Origin: Pseudomonas sp. LRP2-20
GTDB taxonomy: Bacteria > Pseudomonadota > Gammaproteobacteria > Pseudomonadales > Pseudomonadaceae
Direction of reading: 5' to 3'
Assembly (NCBI RefSeq): GCF_024349685.1
Contig: NZ_AP025944.1
Coordinates: 5,152,001-5,216,000, forward strand
Length of the DNA: 64,000 nucleotides
The notes below the pieces were generated by a model. The model had not been told where the DNA came from, did not search any database, and worked only from the letters and a program-made list of their open reading frames with translations. The position numbers were made by a program, and so were the translations under genes. Numbering within the stretch: position 1 is the first letter of the stretch; every line of letters starts with the position of its first letter. Of this stretch, positions 52,595-62,024 are shown in pieces.

Positions 52595-53545
52595 ATGCAA
52601 AAAGACCTGACCTCCCTCAGTGCGCTGAACTGGGACGACCTGAAGTTCTTCCTCGAAGTGGCGCGCACGCGCAAGGCCAGCAGCGCGGCCAAACGCCTGG
52701 CCGTCGACTACACCACGGTGTCGCGGCGCATCAGCTCGCTGGAGGGCGCGTTGGGCACGCTGCTGTTCGAAAAATCACGCACCAACGGCTTCGTCCTGAC
52801 TGCCGAGGGGCAGCGCCTGCTGGGCTACGCGGAGTCGATCGAGAGCACCTTGCACATGGCCTGCGAGCAAGTCTCCGGCTCGGGCGTGGCGCTGTCGGGG
52901 CATGTGCGCATGGGCTGCACCGAGGGCTTCGGCAGCTTCTTCGTCACCCCGCAGCTGAGCCATTTCGTCGATGCCTACCCGGCGATCTCGGTGGATATCC
53001 TGCCGCTGCCGCACTTCATCAGCCTGTCCAAACGCGAGGCTGACATCGTCATCGCCCTGGAGCGGCCGGAGCATGGGCCTTACGTGTGCTGCAAGCTGTG
53101 CGACTACCGGCTGCGGCTGTATGCGACCCAGGACTACCTGGACAGCCATGCGCCGGTCCGCCAGGTCAGCGACCTGGCGAGCCACCCGTTCATCAGCTAT
53201 GTGGACGACCTGGCGTTCAGTTCGGAATTGCTCTACCTGGCCAACCTGATTCCCAATGCCAATGCGCATTTGCGCAGTACCAGTGTCATCGCCCAGTACA
53301 CGGCGGCGTTGCAAGGGCGTGGGTTGGCGATACTGCCGTGCTTTCTGGCGGCGCAGGATGCCCGGCTAGTGACGGTGCTGCCGGAGCAGATCGAGGTGAC
53401 GCGGCAATTCTGGATGTATTGCCGGGAGGATCTGCGCAAGTTGAAGCGGATTACCTTGCTGTGGGATTACATCCGCGGGGTGACCGAGGCGAATGCACCA
53501 TTGCTGATGGGAGAGACACGCGAGATTCGCTTTGCTCAGGGTTGA
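52595..53545 (+). CDS. LysR-family regulator divergent to mmsAB
   Basis: A 316-residue LysR-type regulator starting at ATG 52595: [40 protein letters not shown]. The winged helix and the effector domain are full length. It faces away from mmsAB and likely controls it. Note that in P. aeruginosa the local mms regulator is an AraC-type protein, so the regulator type differs. Confidence 0.87.
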   Translation: MQKDLTSLSALNWDDLKFFLEVARTRKASSAAKRLAVDYTTVSRRISSLEGALGTLLFEKSRTNGFVLTAEGQRLLGYAESIESTLHMACEQVSGSGVALSGHVRMGCTEGFGSFFVTPQLSHFVDAYPAISVDILPLPHFISLSKREADIVIALERPEHGPYVCCKLCDYRLRLYATQDYLDSHAPVRQVSDLASHPFISYVDDLAFSSELLYLANLIPNANAHLRSTSVIAQYTAALQGRGLAILPCFLAAQDARLVTVLPEQIEVTRQFWMYCREDLRKLKRITLLWDYIRGVTEANAPLLMGETREIRFAQG

Positions 53546-53579
53546 TGGAGGTCTTTAGGTTTTCGCCACAGCATTTCCA

Positions 53580-53822
53580 GCGCCTATGCGACCGAGCGCC
53601 GCCCGCGCGGCGCATCGCGAGCTGCGCTCGCTCCTACGTTTGTTTCGGGCCAATATTTCCTGTGGGATTTGCGCGCGTACGCCTTGGCGCATGGCGCGAT
53701 ATCGCGTCGTACCAACAAGGCGGTCGCGCGCGCCTGTCACAGGCGTTACTGGCCCGAAACAAACGTAGGAGCGAGCGCAGCTCGCGATGCGCCGCGCGGG
53801 CGGCGCTCGATCTCATAAGCGC
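53580..53822. repeat. 243-bp long-inverted-repeat element, copy 2
   Basis: The same element as at 14984-15226 and of the same length, filling most of the 335-bp gap between the LysR gene and yfiB; no gene is seen in this gap. Arms include gcatcgcgagctgcgctcgc and ttgtttcgggcca, with the complement at the right. It is bracketed by AGGTTTTCG (53557-53565) and CGAAAACCT (53823-53831), possibly an older hairpin into which the element was inserted. Confidence 0.88.
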
Positions 53823-53880
53823 CGAAAACCTCAAGGCAGGCACCTGTCAGCTACACCGCGCTGTATTCTTCACAGCTATT

Positions 53881-54372
53881 TCAATAAGACGCCACCACAA
53901 TCGACACCCGCCGGTTCTCGGTCCGCCCTGCGCTGGTGCGGTTGTCTGCCACCGGCTGCGTGCTGCCCAGCCCCCGGGTAAGAATGTTCTGCGCTGGCAT
54001 CCCCACGCCGGCCAGTGCCTTGGCCACACTCTGCGCGCGCCGTTCGGACAACTGCTGGTTGTACGCCGCCTTGCCAGAGGCATCGGCATGGCCATCGACC
54101 CGCACGCCCTGAATGCCCACCCCCAGCAACGCCTTGCCGATCCGCTCGACGATTGCCTGGCTCGCGCCGTTGAGGTTGTCCAGATCACTGCCGAACAGCA
54201 CCTTGCCCGACAGGTCGAATGCCCAGCCCTCGTCGGTGGGGGCAAAGCCTTCACGCTTGAGCACGGCAATCTGCTCGGCGGTCAGCCCTTGGGGCGGTGT
54301 GCTCTGGCACCCAGCCAGCGCCAGCAAGGCCAGCAACATCACGATGAAAGAAAAACGCAAACGCTGTATCAC
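53881..54372 (-). CDS. yfiB: OmpA-family lipoprotein YfiB
   Basis: A 163-residue outer-membrane lipoprotein with lipobox LLALAGC (Cys 22) and a peptidoglycan-binding OmpA-like domain (VDGHADASGKAAYNQQLSER, RAQSVAKALAG, ENRRVSIVV). YfiB sequesters the periplasmic inhibitor YfiR and so activates the cyclase YfiN. It is the last gene of the yfiRNB operon, starting 3 nt after yfiN. Confidence 0.9.
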   Translation of the reverse strand: MIQRLRFSFIVMLLALLALAGCQSTPPQGLTAEQIAVLKREGFAPTDEGWAFDLSGKVLFGSDLDNLNGASQAIVERIGKALLGVGIQGVRVDGHADASGKAAYNQQLSERRAQSVAKALAGVGMPAQNILTRGLGSTQPVADNRTSAGRTENRRVSIVVASY

Positions 54373-54375
54373 GGT

Positions 54376-55647
54376 TCAACTCCTGTTCCTGTAATCGGCG
54401 GCGGACCGTTCCGTCTGTGCCGCTTGCCACTGGCCACGGCGCTTGCGCTTGGCCTGGTACATCGCCGCATCTGCGGCATTGAGGAGGCTGGCAGGGTCGC
54501 TGCCATCATCCGGGTAATAGGCGATGCCGACGCTCAGCGAGGTGGTAAGGCTCTCGCCGCCATCGAGCAGCATCGGCAGTTGCATGCTGGCGATGATCTT
54601 CTCGGCGATGCGCTCGGCATCCTCGCGCGAATGCAGCGGCGTCAGCAGTACGGCGAACTCGTCACCGCCCAGGCGGGCCACCAGGTCGTGCTCGCGCAGT
54701 TGCGCACGCACACGGTCGGCAACATTGATCAGCACTTGATCACCCACGGCATGGCCGAGGCTGTCGTTGATCTGCTTGAAGTGGTCACTGTCGAGAAACA
54801 GCAACGCCAGATGGTCTTGCTGGCGTGCGGCATTGCGCAGGCTACGGCTGAGGCGGCCCTCGAAGAACGCCCGGTTGGGCAGGCCGGTGAGGCTGTCGTG
54901 GCTGGCCTGGTGAGCCAGGGTGGCGTTCTCGTGCTGCAAATGGCTGTGCCATACCTCCAGTTCATCGAGCAACGCGTTGAAGTCGTTGCCCAACTCGTTG
55001 AGCTCGGCGATGGGCGCTTCCGGTACGCGGCGGTCGAAACTACGTTCGCGGCGGGCAGCGTGGGCGACGCTGGCCAGGCCGCGCAGGGGCCGGACGATAT
55101 CGCCGAGCAGGCGCCGCGACAGGTACAAGGCGACGAAGGCACTGAGGAGGGTGCAGAACAGGATGCCGCCAAGGCCGCTGAGCAGGAACAGCAGCAGGCT
55201 GCGGCCCTGGCCGATCAGCTCGATATGCCCGACCTTCTGTTGCTGGTGCATGATCGGCAGGTTGATCGGCTCATCCAGCAGGGCCGTCGCCACTTGCACC
55301 TCCAGGTGCCCGAGCAGGCTCTCATCGCTGCGTTGCCAATGCGCCAGCTGCTCACCGTCGTTGTTGAACACCTTGGCGTCGGCCACTTCTTCGGTTTTGG
55401 CGATCAGTTCCAGCGCCTCATTGGCCGCGGCACTGTCGTCGAACACTACGGCGGCTTCGACGGTGTAGTTGATCGAACGGGCAATCAGGTGCAGGTTGTG
55501 GTTGGCGTACACACGCAGGGCCAGCACGCCGAGCAGGGTCAGCGAGATGCCGGCCAGGCTCACCGCCAGCAGGGCCACGCTGAGGTGGCCACGGCCAAGT
55601 ACCGAGCGCAGGGTCGGGCGCACGCCCTGCTTGTTGCCGGCCTTCAT
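54376..55647 (-). CDS. yfiN: Membrane diguanylate cyclase YfiN (TpbB)
   Basis: A 423-residue protein with a membrane helix at about 20-45, a periplasmic PAS-like domain (about 46-150), a second helix at 151-180, a HAMP domain, and a GGDEF cyclase (ARLGGDEFAVLL). The inhibitory I-site RxxD is REHD, five residues before GGDEF. It makes c-di-GMP in response to envelope stress and is held inactive by YfiR. Its start overlaps yfiR by 4 nt. Confidence 0.92.
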   Translation of the reverse strand: MKAGNKQGVRPTLRSVLGRGHLSVALLAVSLAGISLTLLGVLALRVYANHNLHLIARSINYTVEAAVVFDDSAAANEALELIAKTEEVADAKVFNNDGEQLAHWQRSDESLLGHLEVQVATALLDEPINLPIMHQQQKVGHIELIGQGRSLLLFLLSGLGGILFCTLLSAFVALYLSRRLLGDIVRPLRGLASVAHAARRERSFDRRVPEAPIAELNELGNDFNALLDELEVWHSHLQHENATLAHQASHDSLTGLPNRAFFEGRLSRSLRNAARQQDHLALLFLDSDHFKQINDSLGHAVGDQVLINVADRVRAQLREHDLVARLGGDEFAVLLTPLHSREDAERIAEKIIASMQLPMLLDGGESLTTSLSVGIAYYPDDGSDPASLLNAADAAMYQAKRKRRGQWQAAQTERSAADYRNRS

Positions 55648-56210
55648 GGCAGTGCTCCGCGACGCCGTGACAGCTGCAGCACACTGGGGTGGATACGCAC
55701 TCCAGAACGCGCCACGGAGTCGAGGTTGACCTCGAAGGCGACCTGTTGATCGCTGACGCGCAGGCAGAACAGGCTACCGACCGTACACGGGTCGTCGGCT
55801 TCGCTGATGCTCAGTACCGGTCGGCCACTGATGGCCTGGAACAGGCGGTCGCGCTGGCCATCGTCGAGCTTGCCGATGTACACGGCGTCACAGGCCTGGG
55901 CAACCTGCCGGTCGTCGGCCAGCAGGCGCCTTACCTGCAAAGGTTGCCCGGAGTTCTGCACGCTGCCTTTGATCAGGTCGTCGGCGTATTCGGTGGGGCC
56001 GACCAGGCACAGGCGCAAGGGCACGGGCTCGGTAGGCCAGCGCGCGTAGCTGAGGATACCCAGGACCACCTGGGTCACCGCCCTGGCACGCTGCTGGGCC
56101 TGCGCCGCGGTGGCCGAACCGTCCGCCTGGGCAGGGCCGGCCAGTAGTGACAAGGCAACCAGCAGCAGCGAAAGCGCGCAGCCTGTCAACCGCTCCCTGG
56201 CGCCTGTCAT
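55644..56210 (-). CDS. yfiR: Periplasmic YfiN inhibitor YfiR
   Basis: A 188-residue periplasmic protein with a signal peptide ending GPAQA-DG. The DUF4154 domain has ILSYARWP, LCLVGPTEYADDL and the four conserved cysteines (one in LCLVG, one in QACDAVY, two in DPCTVGSLFC) that form redox-sensitive disulfides in P. aeruginosa YfiR. It represses YfiN. It is the first gene of the yfiRNB operon. Confidence 0.9.
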   Translation of the reverse strand: MTGARERLTGCALSLLLVALSLLAGPAQADGSATAAQAQQRARAVTQVVLGILSYARWPTEPVPLRLCLVGPTEYADDLIKGSVQNSGQPLQVRRLLADDRQVAQACDAVYIGKLDDGQRDRLFQAISGRPVLSISEADDPCTVGSLFCLRVSDQQVAFEVNLDSVARSGVRIHPSVLQLSRRRGALP

Positions 56211-56280
56211 GTGAGAATTCTCTCAAAATCCTGTCGAAGTCGGCGCAACGATAGCACAACGCTGGCTGTCTGTAGGCGCG

Positions 56281-58356
56281 TCAGACTTGTTCGAGCATCA
56301 GACCGGATATGCGCCGTACCTTGCGCAGCACCGCCTCTTCGAAAATACCCTGGCGCGGCTCGATCAGGCTGAAGCAATGCTTGGCCCGGGTGATGCCGGT
56401 GTACACCAGCTCCTTGGTCAGCACCGGGTTGAGTGCATCCGGAAGCACCAGCGCGGTGTGGCTGAACTCGGAGCCCTGGGACTTGTGCACGGTCATGGCG
56501 TAAACGGTTTCCACCTCGTTGAGGCGGCTGGGCAGGACGAAGCGCACTCCGCCACTGCCATCGTTGCGCGGGAAAGCCACCCGCAGCAGCGCTTCACCGT
56601 GCTCATCCGGCAGGCGCAGGGCGATGCCGATGTCTCCGTTCATCAAGCCAAGGCCATAGTCGTTGCGTGTCACCAGCACCGGGCGGCCTTCATACCACGG
56701 CTGCTGGCTGTCGATCAGCCCGGCGTTTTGCAGCACCCGCGCTACCCGCTCATTGAGGCCTTCGACACCCCAGGCGCCCTTGCGCACAGCGCACAGCAAC
56801 TGGAAGTCTTCGAAACTGTGCAGCACTTTGGCGGCCCACTGCTCCCAGCGCGGATCGTCGAATGCGCTGCCCGGTGCCGGGCGATAGCGGCCAATGGCAC
56901 GCAGGTAGCTGCGATAGCCCTGAGGCCCTTCGCTACCCCGGTTGAGGCCGTCGAGAATCAGACGGTCGAAGGCCCGATCCTGCTCGCCACGCAACGCCAG
57001 GCCGAATACGTCCGCAGGCGGCAGGCTCAGCAGGTCACGTGCCGCCTGGGCCTCCTGGCGGTTGACCAGGCGCGCCAGCTGGCCGATGCCGCTGCCTTCA
57101 CCAAAACGCCGCGAGAACCGCAACATCACGACCTGCTGGGCCAACGGATTGCGTTGCGCATCCCCAGGTTTCAGGCCACTGGCGGCCAGCGACTGGCCAC
57201 CGATCTGCTCCAGCCAGGCCTGGGTCGCGGGCGAGTAGCAGCCCTCTTCGGCATCCCGGCACAGGTCACCGAGCACGGCGCCGGCCTCGACCGAGGCCAG
57301 CTGGTCCTTGTCCCCCAGCAGAATCAACCGCGCCTTGGGCGGCAATGCCTCCAGCAGGTTGGCCATCATCTCCAGGTCGATCATCGAGGCTTCGTCGACC
57401 ACCAGCACATCCAGCGGCAGCGGGTTGCCGGCGTGGTGACGGAAGTGCCGCGAGCCCGGGCGACTGCCTAGCAGGCGGTGCACGGTGCTGACGTCGGTGG
57501 GGATCTGCCCGCGCACGTCGGCGCTCACCTGCAACCGTTCTACCTGCTGGCCGATGGATTCGGTCAGGCGTGCGGCGGCCTTGCCGGTCGGCGCGGCCAG
57601 GCGGATGCGCAGCGGCCGGCCCTGCTCCACCGCCGGCGCCTGCAGCAGCGCCAGCAAGCGCACCACCGTGGTGGTCTTGCCGGTACCGGGGCCGCCAGTG
57701 ATGATGCTGAAGCCTGCGCGGGTAGCCAGGGCGCAGGCCAGTTTCTGCCAGTCTACCTGGCCGGCCAGGGCGCCTTCGTCGAACAGCTGTGCCAGGCGCG
57801 CCGGCAGGTCGGCCGGGGCCGCGTCGTCCTGGGTCAGGCGCTGGCGCAGGGTCTGGTCGATCTGCCGCTCGTAGCTCCAGTAGCGGCGCAAGTACAAACG
57901 CTGGCCGCTGAGCACCAGCGGCCGCGATTGCTGGCCCGGCGTATCGCCAGCCGCCACCAGCGGGCTGGCGGCAATGCGTTGCAGCCAGGTCGGCAAGCCA
58001 AGGTTGGCCAGCAGCTGCGAGGGCAGCAACAACGGCCCGCTCAGGGCATCACCTTCCGGCGGCAGCGACAGCGCGAAATCCGGTTCAGCGAGGGTCTGTT
58101 GCAGGTCGAGGCAGACATGCCCGTGGCCCAGCTGGTGGCTGGCCAGGGCTGCCGCCAGCAAGAGCAGCGGATCACTGCCGGGGGCACGCTCTTCGAGAAA
58201 GCTGACGAACGCCCGGTCGAGCGCGCGCAGCCAACCACGCTCCACCCAGCGATCGAGCAACTGCAACAGGTCAGCGCTGCTGTGCTGAGGGGCCAGGGCC
58301 AGCAGATGCTCGGCGTGCAGTGGCGTAGGCAAGAGATCGTCGAGGGTTCGGCTCAT
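56281..58356 (-). CDS. recD: Exodeoxyribonuclease V alpha subunit RecD
   Basis: A 691-residue helicase subunit. Walker A is ITGGPGTGKTTTVVRLL; DEASMIDLEMMANLL is motif II; the C-terminal motif VYAMTVHKSQGSEF is present. RecD is the fast 5'-3' helicase of RecBCD. Its start overlaps recB by 4 nt, giving the order recC, recB, recD. Confidence 0.96.
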   Translation of the reverse strand: MSRTLDDLLPTPLHAEHLLALAPQHSSADLLQLLDRWVERGWLRALDRAFVSFLEERAPGSDPLLLLAAALASHQLGHGHVCLDLQQTLAEPDFALSLPPEGDALSGPLLLPSQLLANLGLPTWLQRIAASPLVAAGDTPGQQSRPLVLSGQRLYLRRYWSYERQIDQTLRQRLTQDDAAPADLPARLAQLFDEGALAGQVDWQKLACALATRAGFSIITGGPGTGKTTTVVRLLALLQAPAVEQGRPLRIRLAAPTGKAAARLTESIGQQVERLQVSADVRGQIPTDVSTVHRLLGSRPGSRHFRHHAGNPLPLDVLVVDEASMIDLEMMANLLEALPPKARLILLGDKDQLASVEAGAVLGDLCRDAEEGCYSPATQAWLEQIGGQSLAASGLKPGDAQRNPLAQQVVMLRFSRRFGEGSGIGQLARLVNRQEAQAARDLLSLPPADVFGLALRGEQDRAFDRLILDGLNRGSEGPQGYRSYLRAIGRYRPAPGSAFDDPRWEQWAAKVLHSFEDFQLLCAVRKGAWGVEGLNERVARVLQNAGLIDSQQPWYEGRPVLVTRNDYGLGLMNGDIGIALRLPDEHGEALLRVAFPRNDGSGGVRFVLPSRLNEVETVYAMTVHKSQGSEFSHTALVLPDALNPVLTKELVYTGITRAKHCFSLIEPRQGIFEEAVLRKVRRISGLMLEQV

Positions 58357-61300
58357 GGCGCGGCTCCGGCAAACAGGTCCTGCTGCTCGGGCGCGTGCAC
58401 GCCACGGAACAACGCGTCGAGGGCCTCGATCAGCTCGCGTGGCGGTTTGGCGAAATACACACCGTGGCCGCTGCTGCTGGCGCCGCGCAGGAAGATGAAC
58501 AGGGCACCGCCGACATGGCGGTCGTAGTCGTAATCAGGCAGCCGCGCGCGCAACTGGCGGTGCAGGGCCAGCAGATACAGCACGTACTGCAGGTCGTAGC
58601 GGTGCTCGAGGATGGCTTTTTCCATGGCCTGGGTGTCGTAGGCCTGAATGTCCGGGCCAAGCCAGTTGGACTTGTAGTCCGCCACGTAATAGCGCCCGTC
58701 GAGCGCGTAGGCCAGGTCGATGAAACCCTTGAACATGCCATTGAGCAAGGTGGGTTGCGCTGCCGGGCGTGCACTGCCGGGGTGGGTATGGCGGGCCACC
58801 AGGCGGTCGAGCTGCTCGGCGTCGACGTTGTGGCTGGCGAACCAGAACTCCATCTCGATCTGGTAATGCTGCAATTGCGCGAGCGTCAGCTGCCCAGGGC
58901 CGGCCGGCAGTGGCTCGTTGAGCAGGCGCTGCAGCCATTGGCTGAGGGTCGGGATCCAGCCGGCCCAGTCGCGGCGGTTGCAACGCTGGCCAACGGTACG
59001 CTCGATGAGCTTGGCGTTACCGGCGACTTCGCCAAAACCTTCACGGCCGGCCCACTCCAGCAGCCCATGAAGGAAGGTGCCCGGGTTGGGGCCACGGGGG
59101 AAGCGATGGATGTCGCCACCGTCGGCGGGGACTTCACGGATCAGCTGGGTATCGGCCACTTCGTCATCGAGCAGTTGCTGGGCCTGCGAGCTGTCGGCGC
59201 CGAGGGTTTGTTCGCCAACGCGCAAGGCACTGTAGGACGCGATCCACCAATGCTCGGCCGCCGCCCGGCGTGGCTTGCGGGCCGGCAACAGCTCGCGCTC
59301 GGCCTGGGATGCACGATAATGCTCATCGCGGGCCTCCGGCAGTGCCGGGCAGGCAATATCAGCGCAGCCTGCCAGCAAGCTCTGCAGCCACGCCTTGAGG
59401 TGCTCCGAGCCCGGCAGTGCCAGGCCGCCACCCAGCAGGTAACCGAGCGCCGAGCGGTGCAGCTGCGAGCTTTTCTGGTTGCCGCGCTTGAGGTCGGCGA
59501 CACCCAGCCAGCAGGCGTGCTGGGCACGCGTCAGGGCCACATAGAGCAGGCGCAGGTCTTCGGCCAGGCGCTCCTCGTCGGCCAGGGCGATCTGCTCGGC
59601 GTCGGGGGTCAGCGTCAGTTGTGCGTTGCCGAGGCTGTCGTGCCAGGCCAGCGGCAGACGGCTGCCATCCACCGGCTTGCTGGTGCAGATGAACGGCAGA
59701 TAGACCAAGGGGTATTCCAGGCCCTTGGACTTGTGGATCGTCACCACCTTGACCAGCTGCTCGTCGCTTTCCAGGCGCAGGATCTGCTCTTCGCCCGCTT
59801 GGCCGGAGTTGGCCAGGTGCTCGGCCAGGTGACGGATCAGCGCCTGTTCGCCGTCCAGCTCGCCGGCCGCCTGCTGCAGCAATTCGGCCAGGTGCAGCAG
59901 GTTGGTCAGCACACGCTCGCCATCCGTGCGGCCGATCAGCGTGCGCGGCAGCTCGAAGTCGTGCAACAGGTGCCGCAGCATGGGCAGCACGCCCTGGCGC
60001 TGCCAGATCTCACGGTAGCGGCGAAAGCGCATGACCCAGCCTTCCCACACCCGCTCGTCCTGATTCAGCTGATCAAGTTCGGCCAGCGACAGCTCCAGGG
60101 TCAGGCTAGCCAGTGCGGCCTTGAGCAGGCGCTCGGAATCCGGTTCGGCGCAGGCCTTGAGCCAGGCCAGCAAGTCATGGGCCTCCTGGGCGGCGAATAC
60201 CGAATCCTTGTCGGAAAGGTACACGCTGCGCACACCGCGGGCGGCCAGCTCGCTGCGCACCAGCTGCGCTTCATGGCCATCACGCACCAGGATGGCGATG
60301 TCCGAAGGCTGGCACGGGCGCAACTCGCCCTGGTCATCGCTGAAGCCGGTCACTCCACGCTGGCCACCATTCAATACGGCAACGATATGACTCGCGCAGC
60401 TGGCTGCCAGCTGCTGCCGGTAGAGCGTGCTGGATACCGGTTCCTCGCTTTCCAGCTGCCAGCACTGCAGTGCCGCACACGCCTCGCCGTCGATCAGCAG
60501 GCGTTCGCGGCGGCCTTTGGCGCGGACCTCGACGAACGGCAGCGGGTTGTCATCGGCTTCGCGGAACAGGAAGGCGCCCTTGCCCTGCGTACGGGCTTCG
60601 GCCTGTCGGAACACCTGGTTGACCGCCGCGACCATCGCCTGGCTGGAGCGGTAATTGGTGTCCAGGCTGTGCAGGCGGCCGGCAGTGGCGCGCCGGGCCG
60701 ACAGGTAGGTGTAGATATCGGCGCCACGGAAGGCGTAGATCGCCTGCTTGGGGTCGCCGATCATGAACAGGCCGGTTTCCGGGTTGTTCTGGCTGATGCG
60801 ATAGATGCTTTCGAAAATGCCGTACTGGACCGGGTCGGTGTCCTGGAACTCGTCGATCAGCGCCACTGGGAACTGCTCACGGATGAGCCCGGCCAGGCGC
60901 TCCCCCGATTCCGTTGCCAACGCCTGTTGCAGACGCAGCAGCATATCGTCGAAGCCCATTTCGGCACGCCGGCGTTTTTCCACTTCGAAGCGCGCCGCCA
61001 CCCAGGCGGCAGCGTGCTCAAGCAAGCGGGCATCCGGGCTGGCCAGGGCCTGCAACTGTTGCTGCAGGTTCTGCATCGCATGAAAGGCCGGGTGGTCGGG
61101 CGGATCACCGGCCTTCCAGGCTTCGGCCATCCCGGCCGGAGTCAGCCGGGTAAAGCCGGTGCCCAGGTCGAGTTCCACCGCTTGTTCATCACTGGCCCAG
61201 GTGCGCAGTTTTTCGAACCAGGGCTCGAAGTAGCGCGCCTGCAGTTTGCGGCCATCGGCCTGTTTCGCCGCCACGGCGTCGCGGCAGATCTGCTGCAGCT

Positions 61301-62024
61301 CGTCCGCCCATAGCACCCACGGCGCCTTGAGTTGGCTCAACTGCTCGCCCCGCTGCTGCAGCGCACCCTCGATCAGCGCTTGCGGCTCCGCTTCGTCCGG
61401 CTGCGCACGTAAGCGGCCGAACAGCGGGCGGATGCGCGGCAGCAGGGCATCGGGGCTGACCCAATGGCTGCGCACCCAGTTCAGCGCTTCGCCGTGCATG
61501 CCGTAGCAGAAGCGCCGCCAGTAATCGCGCATGACCTGGCCGAGCAGGTCACTGTGGTCGGTTTCCAGGCTCTGGGTAAACAGGCTGCCACTGTCGAACG
61601 CGTGCTCACGGAGCATGCGCTGGCACCAACCATGGATGGTCGACACCGCCGCTTCGTCCATCCACTGTACGGCGACTTCCAGGCGATTGGCGCACCGTGG
61701 CCAGTGTGCTTCGGCATAGTCGTCGCGCAGTTGGTGCAGCAGTGGGTCGCCGCCTTCCAGCTCGCCGCGGAAGAAACGTGCGGCCTCGGCCAGGCGCGCG
61801 CGGATACGTTCGCGCAACTCCTTGGTGGCGGCATCGGTGAAGGTCACCACAAGAATCTGCGGTGGCAGCAGTTCGCGGCCGAAGCCTTGCTCACCACCAT
61901 GGCCGAGGATCAGCCGCAGGTACAGTGCGGAGATGGTGAACGTCTTGCCCGTGCCGGCACTGGCCTCGATCAACTGGCTGCCATGCAGGGGAAAACTCAG
62001 TGCCAGGGGGCGGGCCTGGGTCAT
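58353..62024 (-). CDS. recB: Exodeoxyribonuclease V beta subunit RecB
   Basis: A 1,223-residue helicase-nuclease. UvrD-type helicase motifs are [20 protein letters not shown] near the start, [16 protein letters not shown], and [19 protein letters not shown]. The C-terminal RecB nuclease motif is [11 protein letters not shown]. It unwinds and digests double-strand break ends and loads RecA at Chi. Its start overlaps recC by 4 nt. Confidence 0.97.
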   Translation of the reverse strand: MTQARPLALSFPLHGSQLIEASAGTGKTFTISALYLRLILGHGGEQGFGRELLPPQILVVTFTDAATKELRERIRARLAEAARFFRGELEGGDPLLHQLRDDYAEAHWPRCANRLEVAVQWMDEAAVSTIHGWCQRMLREHAFDSGSLFTQSLETDHSDLLGQVMRDYWRRFCYGMHGEALNWVRSHWVSPDALLPRIRPLFGRLRAQPDEAEPQALIEGALQQRGEQLSQLKAPWVLWADELQQICRDAVAAKQADGRKLQARYFEPWFEKLRTWASDEQAVELDLGTGFTRLTPAGMAEAWKAGDPPDHPAFHAMQNLQQQLQALASPDARLLEHAAAWVAARFEVEKRRRAEMGFDDMLLRLQQALATESGERLAGLIREQFPVALIDEFQDTDPVQYGIFESIYRISQNNPETGLFMIGDPKQAIYAFRGADIYTYLSARRATAGRLHSLDTNYRSSQAMVAAVNQVFRQAEARTQGKGAFLFREADDNPLPFVEVRAKGRRERLLIDGEACAALQCWQLESEEPVSSTLYRQQLAASCASHIVAVLNGGQRGVTGFSDDQGELRPCQPSDIAILVRDGHEAQLVRSELAARGVRSVYLSDKDSVFAAQEAHDLLAWLKACAEPDSERLLKAALASLTLELSLAELDQLNQDERVWEGWVMRFRRYREIWQRQGVLPMLRHLLHDFELPRTLIGRTDGERVLTNLLHLAELLQQAAGELDGEQALIRHLAEHLANSGQAGEEQILRLESDEQLVKVVTIHKSKGLEYPLVYLPFICTSKPVDGSRLPLAWHDSLGNAQLTLTPDAEQIALADEERLAEDLRLLYVALTRAQHACWLGVADLKRGNQKSSQLHRSALGYLLGGGLALPGSEHLKAWLQSLLAGCADIACPALPEARDEHYRASQAERELLPARKPRRAAAEHWWIASYSALRVGEQTLGADSSQAQQLLDDEVADTQLIREVPADGGDIHRFPRGPNPGTFLHGLLEWAGREGFGEVAGNAKLIERTVGQRCNRRDWAGWIPTLSQWLQRLLNEPLPAGPGQLTLAQLQHYQIEMEFWFASHNVDAEQLDRLVARHTHPGSARPAAQPTLLNGMFKGFIDLAYALDGRYYVADYKSNWLGPDIQAYDTQAMEKAILEHRYDLQYVLYLLALHRQLRARLPDYDYDRHVGGALFIFLRGASSSGHGVYFAKPPRELIEALDALFRGVHAPEQQDLFAGAAP

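Noticed and set aside
53086..55749. 887-codon open frame on the plus strand across the 243-bp repeat and yfiNB
   Set aside because: It runs through the LysR gene in another frame, the non-coding repeat, and antisense to yfiB and yfiN. No ribosome site or domain.
58395..61313. 972-codon open frame on the plus strand opposite recB
   Set aside because: It is antisense to a full-length RecB with all motifs; long antisense frames are expected in GC-rich Pseudomonas DNA. The translation is low-complexity (runs of G, Q, A, L) with no family similarity.
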